Program-made: the position numbers and the translations under genes
Assembly (NCBI RefSeq): GCF_015207035.1
Contig: NZ_JADEXQ010000021.1
Coordinates: 1-62,832, forward strand
Direction: 5' to 3'
Origin: Romeriopsis navalis LEGE 11480
GTDB taxonomy: Bacteria > Cyanobacteriota > Cyanobacteriia > Leptolyngbyales > Leptolyngbyaceae
DNA length: 62,832 nucleotides
The notes under the pieces: model-generated
What the model was told of the DNA's origin: nothing
What the model saw: the letters and a program-made list of their open reading frames with translations, nothing else
Databases searched by the model: none
Part shown: positions 8,948-16,668 of the stretch, piece after piece
How the letters are laid out: the number at the start of each line of letters is the position of its first letter
Position numbering within the stretch: the stretch's first letter is position 1

Positions 8948-9166
8948 ATGTCTGACGCAACCGCTCAAACACCCACCACTGAAGAATTACAGGAAATCAT
9001 TGAAGAGCTAGAAAAATACCGCGAACGCTTGATCAATGACATGACGGAAACTGGCAAAAAAGCCAAGATGACGAAATCGGCTGTCATGCAGCACCTCGAA
9101 CCCGAGCTAAATCAGATTGACGAACGACTCGAAATCGCACGGAAGATGTTGGCCGATCTCGGCTAA
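8948..9166 (+). CDS. Small helical protein, function unknown
   Basis: 72 residues starting MSDATAQTPTTEELQEII. The sequence is almost all charged helix (EELEKYRERLINDMTETGKK, then HLEPELNQIDERLEIARKML), suggesting a coiled coil or helical hairpin. There is no membrane segment or cysteine. The ATG at 8948 is chosen because the upstream extension is not protein-like. It is followed after 95 bp by the phycobiliprotein-like gene on the same strand, so the two may form an operon. I do not recognise the family. Confidence 0.7.
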   Translation: MSDATAQTPTTEELQEIIEELEKYRERLINDMTETGKKAKMTKSAVMQHLEPELNQIDERLEIARKMLADLG

Positions 9167-9261
9167 ATCGTTAAACCGCTCCCCCTTGCGTTCTCGGCTA
9201 GGGGATCAGCACAATTAATCCGCTAGTCCAGCCACACCACTACAGGGAACAGTCGCAACTG

Positions 9262-9849
9262 ATGGCACTCAGTGAAGCAGTCAAACAGCTGATTATCAAA
9301 GCGCGAATCGTGAGTTTTGCCGATTGGCAGGCGACACATCCGGCAGAGGCGATTGCAATTTTCCAAACGGCGGACGACGAACGGCAATATCTGACGGACG
9401 ATGAACTCAAGACCCTACGTCAAATGGCCCCAGAGAATGCGGCCTTGATGCCGATCGCCCAATTGCTCCGTGATCAGGTCACGGAAATTGTCGACGAAGC
9501 CCGTACCGGAGTTCTGGCCAAATTTCCAGGCATTTTAGAACCCGGCGGGGGACTTTATCCTTCAGAACGTGCCAATGCCTGTTGGCGTGACTTTTGGCAG
9601 TTTCTACGCTGCATTACCTATGGCCTTGCAGGGCAACATCCGCACTACACCAGTGATGAAGGATTGCACTATATGCGACTGCTTTATCAAGAGTTACAGG
9701 TGCCACTCGATGCCATGGTGCTCGGATTAGAAGGCATTAAAATCGCTAGCCTCAAGCGAATTGACCCGGCTCAACATGAGACTTTAGTGCCATATTTTGA
9801 TCATTTAATTGACCGGCTCGATGAATTTCGCCAAACCCCAAAAAGCTAG
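9262..9849 (+). CDS. Divergent phycobiliprotein-like protein
   Basis: The 195-residue protein shows a degenerate phycobiliprotein (globin-like) pattern. NACWRDFWQFLRCITYGLAG (residues 105-124) aligns with [19 protein letters not shown] of CpcB, so the chromophore cysteine (Cys107) and the bilin-contacting Arg109 and Asp110 are kept. LYPSERANAC matches the preceding [11 protein letters not shown]-type loop, and LYQELQVPLDAMVLGLEGIK resembles the LKETYxxLGxP region. The rest is too divergent to be a phycocyanin, phycoerythrin or allophycocyanin subunit. It has no partner subunit beside it. It may bind a bilin as a sensor, assembly or degradation factor; this is inference. Confidence 0.75.
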   Translation: MALSEAVKQLIIKARIVSFADWQATHPAEAIAIFQTADDERQYLTDDELKTLRQMAPENAALMPIAQLLRDQVTEIVDEARTGVLAKFPGILEPGGGLYPSERANACWRDFWQFLRCITYGLAGQHPHYTSDEGLHYMRLLYQELQVPLDAMVLGLEGIKIASLKRIDPAQHETLVPYFDHLIDRLDEFRQTPKS

Positions 9850-9880
9850 AAGAGAATGTCCGAGATTTTAAAATGAAAAC

Positions 9881-9909
9881 GATCGACTGGGCCTTCTATC
9901 CAGTCGATC
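9881..9909 (+). terminator. Hairpin after the phycobiliprotein-like gene
   Basis: GATCGACTGG and CCAGTCGATC form a perfect 10-bp stem with a 9-base loop, 31 bp past the stop codon. The following T run is weak (TGTTAC), so it may stabilise the mRNA rather than terminate strongly. Confidence 0.6.
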
Positions 9910-10063
9910 TGTTACTAAGCACTTCGTTGCACCAAGGTAATACTGCAACTATTTCTAGAATTGACCACTTCGGTTTCGATCTAACTCATACAAACGGGCT
10001 ATATGCAGTAAATCCAAGAAATGAGATTCAAATTGATCAAAATCTAGCGTTCAACCAGTAATC

Positions 10064-10300
10064 TTAGATCCCTGTGAAAAATGTGCCCCAAACTGCTACT
10101 GCAAGTACGGTTACACCGGCTACTTGAGTAAAGAAACGACCAGTTTCAGGACGGCTGTCGAAAATCTTGTCTTCGTTGCTACCAGTGAAGAACAATGACC
10201 AAGCCTGAGCAACGTTGATCTGCTCAAAGTTGTTGAATTCGGGACGAAACGCGACAGGGCCAAACAATGATGAATTCTTGAAATCGTAGTCAGTACGCAT
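10064..10300 (-). CDS. Small single-span membrane protein, unknown
   Basis: 78 residues: a polar N-terminal part rich in Phe and Asn (VAFRPEFNNFEQINVAQAW), an acidic NEDKIFDSRPETGRF segment, and one C-terminal membrane span, VAGVTVLAVAVWGTFFTG. A consensus ribosome site (AAGGAGCATTAATC before the ATG) makes the gene credible. It resembles small thylakoid subunits in plan, but I recognise neither a photosystem subunit nor a high-light-inducible protein: the chlorophyll-binding ExxNGRxAM motif is absent. It stands alone between a phycobiliprotein-like gene and an ankyrin gene. Confidence 0.75.
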   Translation of the reverse strand: MRTDYDFKNSSLFGPVAFRPEFNNFEQINVAQAWSLFFTGSNEDKIFDSRPETGRFFTQVAGVTVLAVAVWGTFFTGI

Positions 10301-10606
10301 GATTAATGCTCCTTGGAAGTGATGGACGGAAACTAACCAGACGTTGATTAAACCAGTGACACATTAACCAACGACTGATAAGTCTAGACGGGCCAAATTT
10401 GGAGAGAGAGGAGAGTTTCGCTTCCACTGACGACCTGTCTTGTATGTAAATAAATGTAACGCAAATATTACGAAGTGTAAAGGATGGTGTTTGATCATCC
10501 TGGTGGGAATCACCGCCATCAAAAAGCTAGAATGTCTGTGAAATAAAGGTTACAGACTTTAAAATGGAATACGGAAAACCGTAATCAACGAGGGAAACGA
10601 ACTGCG
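10301..10606. other. Divergent intergenic region
   Basis: 306 bp between the small membrane-protein gene (minus) and the ankyrin gene (plus). It should hold promoters for both. I see no strong hairpin or decamer site. Confidence 0.4.
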
Positions 10607-11299
10607 ATGTCCGATCAAGTTGTATCCGCTAAAGTCCTTGCTGACGCGGTGTTTAGCGGTAATATTGCGGCCGTTTCAGAATTGTTACAAAAGGGAGCTG
10701 ACCCAAATACGATCTATCAGTGCAATACGGTATTGATGTGGGCCGCTGGCGAAGCAATGACCGCAATTATGCGGATTTTAATTGAGTCAGGAGCTGATAT
10801 TAATGCGGCCAACACCACTGGCTATACCCCTTTAATTTTTGCGGTTGAGGCCGATGCGCCGGATTGTGTCAACCTCTTGCTCGACGCTGGAGTCGATATC
10901 GCGGTGCAGAACCGTTACAAAGAAACGGTGCTTCATTTGGCCGCTCGGGCGGGTCAAACCGCGCTGGTCCAGCGACTGGTCACAATTGGGGCCGACATTC
11001 ATGCCCGTAATTGGATTGACGATACGCCGCTGTATCTGGCTGTTGACAACGGCCATGTTTACACCGCACGAGTGCTGCTTGATGCCGGTGCTGAAGTCAA
11101 TACAACAAATCGCGGCGGCTGGACTCCAATCATGATGGCAGCGGCTAAGGCAGATTTAGCATCAATGCGGCTTTTACTCGATCGTGGGGCCGATATCCAG
11201 CCAAGCAATAACTGGGGTGGCACGGCTTTAAGCGAAGCCAAAAAATCTTTTAAGGCCGCCGCTGCCGTCGCACTTTTAGAAGCTGCAGGCGCCCAATAA
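10607..11299 (+). CDS. Ankyrin-repeat protein
   Basis: The 230-residue protein consists of about six ankyrin repeats, with hallmark turns such as LLQKGADPNT, LIESGADINAANTTGYTPL, LLDAGVDIAVQNRYKETVLH and LLDRGADIQPSNNWGGTAL. Ankyrin stacks bind partner proteins. There is no signal peptide or extra domain, so it is probably cytoplasmic. Its place between phycobilisome genes suggests, but does not show, a chaperone or assembly role. GAGGGAAACG precedes the ATG. Confidence 0.92.
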   Translation: MSDQVVSAKVLADAVFSGNIAAVSELLQKGADPNTIYQCNTVLMWAAGEAMTAIMRILIESGADINAANTTGYTPLIFAVEADAPDCVNLLLDAGVDIAVQNRYKETVLHLAARAGQTALVQRLVTIGADIHARNWIDDTPLYLAVDNGHVYTARVLLDAGAEVNTTNRGGWTPIMMAAAKADLASMRLLLDRGADIQPSNNWGGTALSEAKKSFKAAAAVALLEAAGAQ

Positions 11300-11742
11300 A
11301 ACCCTCATTTCAGGGCAACTTAATTAAGAATTGTAACCAGAGTCGGCTTTACATGTCGTAAAAACGTTTTTAATTTCTTCGGCTAACTGCCTGAAAGCAT
11401 TGAGTTCTAGGGATTTATGGCAAGTTCCGATGAGCTGCTTGGACGCACTGGTAGAATTCATAATTCTTGATAGTTACAGGCCCATGCATGTATGAAGATT
11501 GAAGCTAGGCAATGTTGTCAACAATATTGTAGCGGTTTGAATTGCAGTTTATGAGAAAACGGCTGTCGTTGCAGTGCGCCTCTCATATCAAAGCAGTTTA
11601 GAAGTGTTGCAGTAGTCAAAACAACTACATTTGCCATGCCGAGCGGCGAATTATTAAATTCCTTAGAAACTTGAGACGGGCTTGACTAATTAATCAGCCA
11701 CGCTTTCTCAACATGCTGTTGTTAACCAGGAGATAGGATTCG
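11300..11742 (+). promoter_or_regulatory. cpeC operon upstream region
   Basis: 443 noncoding bases before cpeC. TTGTCAACAA at 11515-11524, 219 bp before the cpeC ATG, is one of the five exact decamers upstream of phycobilisome genes, in the same orientation as at cpeB. The phycoerythrin linker operon is CpeR-dependent in studied species, so this is where that control should act. CAGGAGATAGG is the ribosome site. Confidence 0.5.
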
Positions 11743-12594
11743 ATGCCTTTTGGACCAGCCTCCCGACTAGGGGTCAGCCTTTTCGATGAAACCTCACCCG
11801 TTGAGTGGGTACCTGGACTTTCCGATGACGACGCTGAAGTCGTCATCAAAGCCGTTTATCGGCAGGTACTTGGCAATGCCTATGTGATGGAAAGCGAGCG
11901 GGCAGCCGTTCCTGAGTCACAGTTCAAGCTGGGCGAACTGAGTGTTCGTGAGTTTGTGCGGGCAATCGCAAAATCCGATATGTACCGCTCCCGCTTCCTC
12001 GAAAAGTCCCCGCACTATCGGGTGACTGAGTTGAACTTCCGCCACTTGCTGGGCCGGGCTCCTAGTAGCTTCGAAGAGATGAAAGCACATAGTGCAGTCC
12101 TCGATGCTGAAGGGTTTGAAGCCGATATCGATTCCTATATCGACAGCGATGAGTATCAAAACACCTTTGGTGAGAATATTGTCCCTTACCTCCGGGGTTG
12201 GAAGACTGAGTCTTACACTCACATGGTGAGCTTCACTCACTTCTTCCAAATGGTCCGTGGTGCTTCGACCAGCTCCTTCAAGTCGGATCTAGCCGGTAAA
12301 TCGCCTAAGCTCAATAGCTTGGTGATCAATGCCAAAGCAACGCCGGTGACCGCTCCGGGCAGCACCTTCCGCAACCCAACGCTCTCTTCCGAAACCCGTT
12401 TGGGTGCTGGTGCTGGCGAAGGTGGCAAGGTCTACCGCATCGAGGTTTCGAACTACCGGGCGAAGGCGGTCAATCGTGTATCGCAATTCCGTCGTTCGAA
12501 CCAGGTCTACATGGTGCCGTTTGATAAGCTCTCCCAAGAGTACAAGCGGATTCATAAGCAAGGCGGCACGATCGTTAGCATCACTGCAGTCTAA
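11743..12594 (+). CDS. cpeC: Phycoerythrin rod linker CpeC
   Basis: The 283-residue linker begins MPFGPASRLGVSLFDETSP, the characteristic CpeC start. Residues about 28-180 are the linker domain (AVYRQVLGNAYVMESER, LNFRHLLGRAP, DSYIDSDEYQNTFGENIVPY). Residues about 225-283 are a CpcD-type capping domain (YRIEVSNYRAKA to IHKQGGTIVSITAV). It joins phycoerythrin hexamers at the outer rod. It is the first gene of the operon cpeC-cpeD-cpeE-cpcD-like-cpeS-cpeT-cpeR, all on the plus strand with short gaps. Confidence 0.95.
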   Translation: MPFGPASRLGVSLFDETSPVEWVPGLSDDDAEVVIKAVYRQVLGNAYVMESERAAVPESQFKLGELSVREFVRAIAKSDMYRSRFLEKSPHYRVTELNFRHLLGRAPSSFEEMKAHSAVLDAEGFEADIDSYIDSDEYQNTFGENIVPYLRGWKTESYTHMVSFTHFFQMVRGASTSSFKSDLAGKSPKLNSLVINAKATPVTAPGSTFRNPTLSSETRLGAGAGEGGKVYRIEVSNYRAKAVNRVSQFRRSNQVYMVPFDKLSQEYKRIHKQGGTIVSITAV

Positions 12595-12606
12595 ACCTTA
12601 AGCTAG

Positions 12607-12633
12607 CCGGGGTTTTCCACTGGAATACTCCGG
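12607..12633 (+). terminator. Hairpin between cpeC and cpeD
   Basis: CCGGGGTTTTCCA pairs with TGGAATACTCCGG with one mismatch and one G-T pair, followed by TCTTTGTTTG. It probably acts as an mRNA-stabilising element or weak attenuator in the operon. Confidence 0.5.
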
Positions 12634-12724
12634 TCTTTGTTTGAGGCGAACGATCGCCCCTACCGAATTTTACAGATTTGGATATCTGCCTGTATCTCAA
12701 AATTGATTGGAGGAATCAACCATT

Positions 12725-13462
12725 ATGGCCGTTGAACTAATTACGAGTAGCTCGATTGAAGAAGCAGACATTGCAATTCGGTCGACTTATCGCTACGTGT
12801 TGGGTAACCCACATGTCATGGAGAGCGAGCGACTCGTGACAGCGGAATCGCAGTTGCGCGAAGGTCGCATTTCCGTGCGTGACTTTGTGCGGGCGGTTGG
12901 TCATTCTGACTTCTACCGCAGCCGTTACTTTGAGAAGTGCGCCCCTTACCGCTTTGTCGAGTTGAACTTCATGCACTTCCTGGGCCGTCCCCCAGAATCC
13001 CAAGCAGAAGTTTCGGAGCATATTCGTCGCTGCGTTGAAGAAGGCTATGCGGCGGAAATCGATTCCTACGTCGATAGCGCTGAGTATTTGGCTAACTTCG
13101 GCAATGACACTGTGCCTTATAACCGTGGCTCCCGGACCGAGTCGGGTCTGAAGCAGCTGACCTACAACCGTGCATTCCAAGTTGATCGGGGTCCAGCCCA
13201 GGTTAGCAGCTCGGTTAAGGCATCCAAGTTGGTCGGCGCAATTCCGAGCAACGCGGGCAACAAGATTGCGGCCTCGGCAGCCACCGTTACGGGTTCTGGC
13301 ACCGAGAAGAAGTTCCGCATCGTCGTTTCCGGCTCGGCCTTCGACGCACCGCGTCGAGTCAGCGGCACGGAGTATGTTGTCTCGGCCCGGAAGATGACAC
13401 CGACAATCCAGCGCATCAACCGCACTAGCGGCAAGATTGTCAGCATCACTGAGGTTGTCTAA
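12725..13462 (+). CDS. cpeD: Phycoerythrin rod linker (CpeD by position)
   Basis: 245 residues from the ATG at 12725, preceded by GGAGG. Linker domain from about residue 13 (STYRYVLGNPHVMESERLV, ELNFMHFLGRPPESQAEV, SYVDSAEYLANFGNDTVPY), then a glycine/alanine-rich joint and a CpcD-type domain at about 195-245 (KKFRIVVSGS to SGKIVSITEVV). It links phycoerythrin hexamers. Assignment to CpeD rather than CpeE rests mainly on operon order. Confidence 0.9.
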   Translation: MAVELITSSSIEEADIAIRSTYRYVLGNPHVMESERLVTAESQLREGRISVRDFVRAVGHSDFYRSRYFEKCAPYRFVELNFMHFLGRPPESQAEVSEHIRRCVEEGYAAEIDSYVDSAEYLANFGNDTVPYNRGSRTESGLKQLTYNRAFQVDRGPAQVSSSVKASKLVGAIPSNAGNKIAASAATVTGSGTEKKFRIVVSGSAFDAPRRVSGTEYVVSARKMTPTIQRINRTSGKIVSITEVV

Positions 13463-13480
13463 CCCGCGCCGATAAAGCTT

Positions 13481-13514
13481 GAACGATCGGCAGATTTATC
13501 CTTGCCGATCGTTC
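13481..13514 (+). terminator. Hairpin between cpeD and cpeE
   Basis: GAACGATCGGCA and TGCCGATCGTTC form a perfect 12-bp stem with a 10-base loop, 19 bp past the cpeD stop. No T run follows, so mRNA stabilisation or partial attenuation is more likely than full termination. Confidence 0.6.
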
Positions 13515-13654
13515 ACTTGTTTGAACCCACATTTGATTGAACGATTTTTGATTAACCAGTTTGTCCGATCATCTGACCGCAGTTGATTTTCATCAAATCG
13601 ATTGGCTGAGGATGTTGATCGAACATTTAGATTTATCCTAGGAGATTATTTCCA

Positions 13655-14407
13655 ATGGCACTTTGGGTTTCCAACGAACCGACCGAACTTCGCAATAATG
13701 CGTCAGAAGATGACTTGCAAACCGTAATTCGGGCCGTTTATCGCCAAGTCTTGGGCAACCATCATGTGATGGACAACCAGCGCGAAACCGAAGCTGAGTC
13801 ACAATTGCGCAATGGTGACATCACCGTCCGCGAATTTGTTCGCCGCGTCGCTCAGGGTGGTCTTTATCAATCCCTCTTTTTTGACAACGCATCCCCTTAT
13901 CGCTTTGTTGAACTGAACTGCAAACATTTGCTCGGCCGCGCCCCCCACAACCAGGCGGAAATCTCGGAGCACGTGCAGCGCTATAACGCTGATGGCTATG
14001 CCGCTGAAATTAGCTCTTACATCGATAGTGATGAGTATCTCACTAGCTTTGGTGAGAATACAGTGCCCTTTGCCAAAGGCGCAGAAACTCAAGCGGGCCA
14101 AACTAACGTTGGGTTTAACCGGGCATTTGCATTGATGCGTGGATATGCTTCCAACAGCGGCAAAAGCAGCAAGTTGATTTCCGACCTGGGCTCTAACTTG
14201 GCCACTAAGATTGCTGCTCCCACGAAAACCAGTGGTGGTTATGCAAGTACCGCTAAGCGCTTTCGGATTAGTGCAGTCCGAACTAATTTTGGGCCTCGCA
14301 CCCTGCGGAGTAACTACTCGGTGGAAGTCAACTATTCGCAGCTTTCCAAGCGAATTCAGAACATCCAGAAATCGGGTGGTCAGATTCTAAGCATTACTGA
14401 GATCTAA
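13655..14407 (+). CDS. cpeE: Phycoerythrin rod linker (CpeE by position)
   Basis: The 250-residue linker starts MALWVSNEPTELRNNASED. The linker domain (AVYRQVLGNHHVMDNQRET, ELNCKHLLGRAPHNQAEI, SYIDSDEYLTSFGENTVPF) covers about residues 17-165. A CpcD-type domain follows at about 198-250 (KRFRISAVRT to SGGQILSITEI). It is the third phycoerythrin rod linker of the operon. GGAGATTATTTCC gives a good ribosome site. A hairpin on each side suggests segmental mRNA processing. Confidence 0.9.
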   Translation: MALWVSNEPTELRNNASEDDLQTVIRAVYRQVLGNHHVMDNQRETEAESQLRNGDITVREFVRRVAQGGLYQSLFFDNASPYRFVELNCKHLLGRAPHNQAEISEHVQRYNADGYAAEISSYIDSDEYLTSFGENTVPFAKGAETQAGQTNVGFNRAFALMRGYASNSGKSSKLISDLGSNLATKIAAPTKTSGGYASTAKRFRISAVRTNFGPRTLRSNYSVEVNYSQLSKRIQNIQKSGGQILSITEI

Positions 14408-14419
14408 AACTGCTTCCCC

Positions 14420-14450
14420 TTTCCCTCTTCCCGCACTGGGAAGAGGGAAA
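14420..14450 (+). terminator. Hairpin between cpeE and the CpcD-like gene
   Basis: TTTCCCTCTTCCC and GGGAAGAGGGAAA form a perfect 13-bp stem with a 5-base loop. It lies 13 bp past the cpeE stop, with no strong T run after it. Confidence 0.65.
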
Positions 14451-14486
14451 TTAGAACACTTTCTTTACTGTTTTAATTAATGAGGT

Positions 14487-14717
14487 ATGGCTATGACTGG
14501 CATGTTAACGGGAGATCGAGCGGTACTTTTAGAAGTATCGGGCATGTGCCAACAGCACATCTCCCATACCAGCAATTACACCATCACGGTGCCCTACAGT
14601 AGTCTCTCCAGCACGATCCAGAATATTGGTCGGATGGGTGGTCGAGTGGTCGGCGTCAAGGTGAATGATGTCCAAGCCGCTGCAGCCACTTCGATCTCCA
14701 AAGCCACCGAAGAGTAA
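14487..14717 (+). CDS. Small CpcD-type rod-capping linker
   Basis: 76 residues that are essentially a single CpcD-type domain: NYTITVPYSSLSSTIQNI then GRMGGRVVGVKV, matching the VPYxxLxxxxQxIxxxGGxIVxI pattern. Such small linkers cap the distal end of rods and limit their length. Here it sits in the phycoerythrin linker operon, so it probably caps phycoerythrin. The N-terminus contains GMCQQHISHTS instead of the usual arginine-rich stretch. An ATG six bases further in has better spacing from GAGG and may be the true start. Confidence 0.82.
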   Translation: MAMTGMLTGDRAVLLEVSGMCQQHISHTSNYTITVPYSSLSSTIQNIGRMGGRVVGVKVNDVQAAAATSISKATEE

Positions 14718-14845
14718 AAGCGTGGCAAAAAGCAAAAATAAGACTTTGCACTGATCCCAAACACCCACTTCGACAGAAGGGTTAGATTAGGGATAGAGTT
14801 TTTCGAGTTTCCGCTTTACATTTTGTTTTTTGAATCCTCGCTTTA

Positions 14846-15376
14846 ATGGACATTTCGCAATTTGTTGCACAATCGATCGGCACCTGGAGATCGCAGCGTA
14901 GCGCCCATCACTTAGCCTTTCAACATTTTGAGGCGGTGCAATCAGTGGTCGATATTACGACCTTAGATATGTCCGACGAACGGGTCATCGCATTATGCAA
15001 GTCCTACGATGTTGACCCCAGTTCTGCGATCGCGCCTTTCCATATGCAGTGGGAAGGGGAGTCGGATTGGGATGAGGATGCCGAACCGATCAAGGGTGAA
15101 ACCGTTCTAGTCCCCGTGCCTGACGCCAATCAGCCAAATCATGGCCAACTGTTACGTGAGCAGGGCTACGCGGAGACAATCGAAGCCGCAGGCAAATACT
15201 ACTTCACGGAAGACGGCATGTTCGTCTTGGAGACATCCTACGATCGGGCCGCCGCCGAAGAACGGATTTGGTTTGCCAATCCCAAGCTCCGGTTTCGGGT
15301 CTCGATGATCAAAACCAGCGGTGGTAGTGGGGTCGTAACAGCGTCTTTTGCTTCCGAGATTAAAACTAACGCTTAA
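14846..15376 (+). CDS. cpeS: Phycoerythrin lyase CpeS
   Basis: 176 residues of the S-type lyase family: MDISQFVAQSIGTWRSQRSA then HHLAFQHFEA, MQWEGESDWDE and RFRVSMIKTS. In studied species CpeS attaches phycoerythrobilin to the central cysteine (Cys80/82) of phycoerythrin beta. The order cpeS-cpeT-cpeR after the linkers is the classical cpeCDESTR arrangement, which supports this copy as CpeS among the three S-type lyases here. Confidence 0.92.
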   Translation: MDISQFVAQSIGTWRSQRSAHHLAFQHFEAVQSVVDITTLDMSDERVIALCKSYDVDPSSAIAPFHMQWEGESDWDEDAEPIKGETVLVPVPDANQPNHGQLLREQGYAETIEAAGKYYFTEDGMFVLETSYDRAAAEERIWFANPKLRFRVSMIKTSGGSGVVTASFASEIKTNA

Positions 15377-15394
15377 TAATGCCGAACTTGGCCT

Positions 15395-16033
15395 ATGTCT
15401 GTATCCGAGTCTCATGCCACCGTTGAACAATCAAACACGACACAGGCTGAGTTGATTAACCTGGTCCAGTGGATGTCGGGTGACTTTAGCAATGGTCAAC
15501 AAGCACAGGAAAAGCCCGCAGAATTTGCCCATATTCATGTTTTTTGGCGGCCTTTACCCTTCGACTTTTTCGGCGGCATCGGCATGTACTCCGAACAGGT
15601 CTACGACTATGACCTGTGGAATCCCTACCGGCAGGGAATTCATCGATTTATCATCCAAGATGATCAGATTTTCGTCGAAAACTTTAGTCTAAAAAATCCC
15701 ATTTGGTTTGCTGGCGCTGGTCGAGATTTAGCAATTCTCAAAACGATTACCCCCGCAGCGCTTGAACCCAGATGCGGTTGTGGCATGGTCTTTCGACGGG
15801 ATGCCGATCGATTTATTGGCAACGTTGAACCCGGCAAAAAATGCATCATTCCCAAGGAAGGGAAGCTCACCTACCTGGTCAGTGAGGTCGAGATCACCGC
15901 TTCGACTTGGGTCAGTCGCGATCGCGGTTTTGATCCCGAAAATGACGAGTATGTCTGGGGATCAGAACATGGACACTTCTTATTTGAGAAAATTCAGGAT
16001 TTCTCAGACGAAGTCCCCATCGATCGCCTATAA
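15395..16033 (+). CDS. cpeT: Phycoerythrin lyase CpeT
   Basis: 212 residues of the T-type lyase family. HIHVFWRPLPFDFFGGIGMY, DYDLWNPYRQGIHR, LEPRCGCGMVFRRD, GKKCIIPKEGKLTYLVSEVE and STWVSRDRGFDP are family motifs. In Fremyella CpeT attaches phycoerythrobilin to Cys165 of CpeB; the cpeB here keeps that cysteine. The gene begins 18 bp after cpeS. Confidence 0.95.
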   Translation: MSVSESHATVEQSNTTQAELINLVQWMSGDFSNGQQAQEKPAEFAHIHVFWRPLPFDFFGGIGMYSEQVYDYDLWNPYRQGIHRFIIQDDQIFVENFSLKNPIWFAGAGRDLAILKTITPAALEPRCGCGMVFRRDADRFIGNVEPGKKCIIPKEGKLTYLVSEVEITASTWVSRDRGFDPENDEYVWGSEHGHFLFEKIQDFSDEVPIDRL

Positions 16034-16189
16034 GGGGGTTAAGCCGACGAGAGGCCCAATTGAGCAATCATTTGCGGGATTGGGTTCAATAAGAAAACGA
16101 GACTTGAACCACATTTAATCCACTTTATTGTCCGCAATCAAATTTAGTCCAACCGTTTACGCATCCACATTTAATCAATCAATTGAACG

Positions 16190-16546
16190 ATGGCAATGAA
16201 TACTAACGTTCAAATTAACCCCGTCAATACGACAACAGGAATGCTGCCACCCGAAGCCCAGAAAAAAATTCAAGGCTGGATACGTAGTCGGCATTTGATC
16301 TGCTCAGGCAACTTTTATATTTTTGAAACTGTTGACTACAGCGCAATCGAACGATTTGACGACTGCATTACAACCCTTGGTGGCACCCTGATCAACGTTG
16401 ACCCGATCGGCAAAATTTGGATGGGCAACCATCGGCAAGTCTTGCTTTATCGGGCAAAAGCCAGTTTGCACACACCCTGCCATGACCTGAAGCAATACTG
16501 GATTAAGTATGGGAACTATCGAACGCGGTTCGATGAAAATGTCTAA
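16190..16546 (+). CDS. cpeR: Phycoerythrin operon activator CpeR
   Basis: 118 residues. MLPPEAQKKIQGWIRSRHLI, FYIFETVDYSAIERFD, VDPIGKIWMGNHRQVLLYRA and HDLKQYWIKYGNYRTRFDE match CpeR, the activator needed for cpeBA and related genes in Fremyella and other phycoerythrin producers. It ends the cpeC operon, giving a feed-forward arrangement: making linkers also makes the activator of the subunits. Its last 26 bases are repeated twice directly downstream. Confidence 0.95.
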   Translation: MAMNTNVQINPVNTTTGMLPPEAQKKIQGWIRSRHLICSGNFYIFETVDYSAIERFDDCITTLGGTLINVDPIGKIWMGNHRQVLLYRAKASLHTPCHDLKQYWIKYGNYRTRFDENV

Positions 16547-16605
16547 GCCGAACACGGTTCGATGAAAATGTCTAAGCCGAACGCGGTTCGATGAAAATAT
16601 CTCAA
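16521..16605 (+). repeat. Three tandem 29-bp units spanning the cpeR stop
   Basis: GAACGCGGTTCGATGAAAAT opens unit 1 (16521-16549), GAACACGGTTCG opens unit 2 (16550-16578), and unit 3 (16579-16605) is partly degraded. The first unit includes the last codons and the stop of cpeR. Internal CGGTTCGATG segments are not long hairpins. It looks like recent tandem slippage. Confidence 0.85.
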
Positions 16606-16668
16606 CTCACATCGCCAGCACTCGCAATTCCAATCTAATCTCAAATTCTATCGCTCCAATCCAATTAA

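Noticed and set aside
9873-10061. 62-codon frame after the phycobiliprotein-like gene
   Set aside because: Its first third is the hairpin GATCGACTGG-CCAGTCGATC and the rest has no family or ribosome site.
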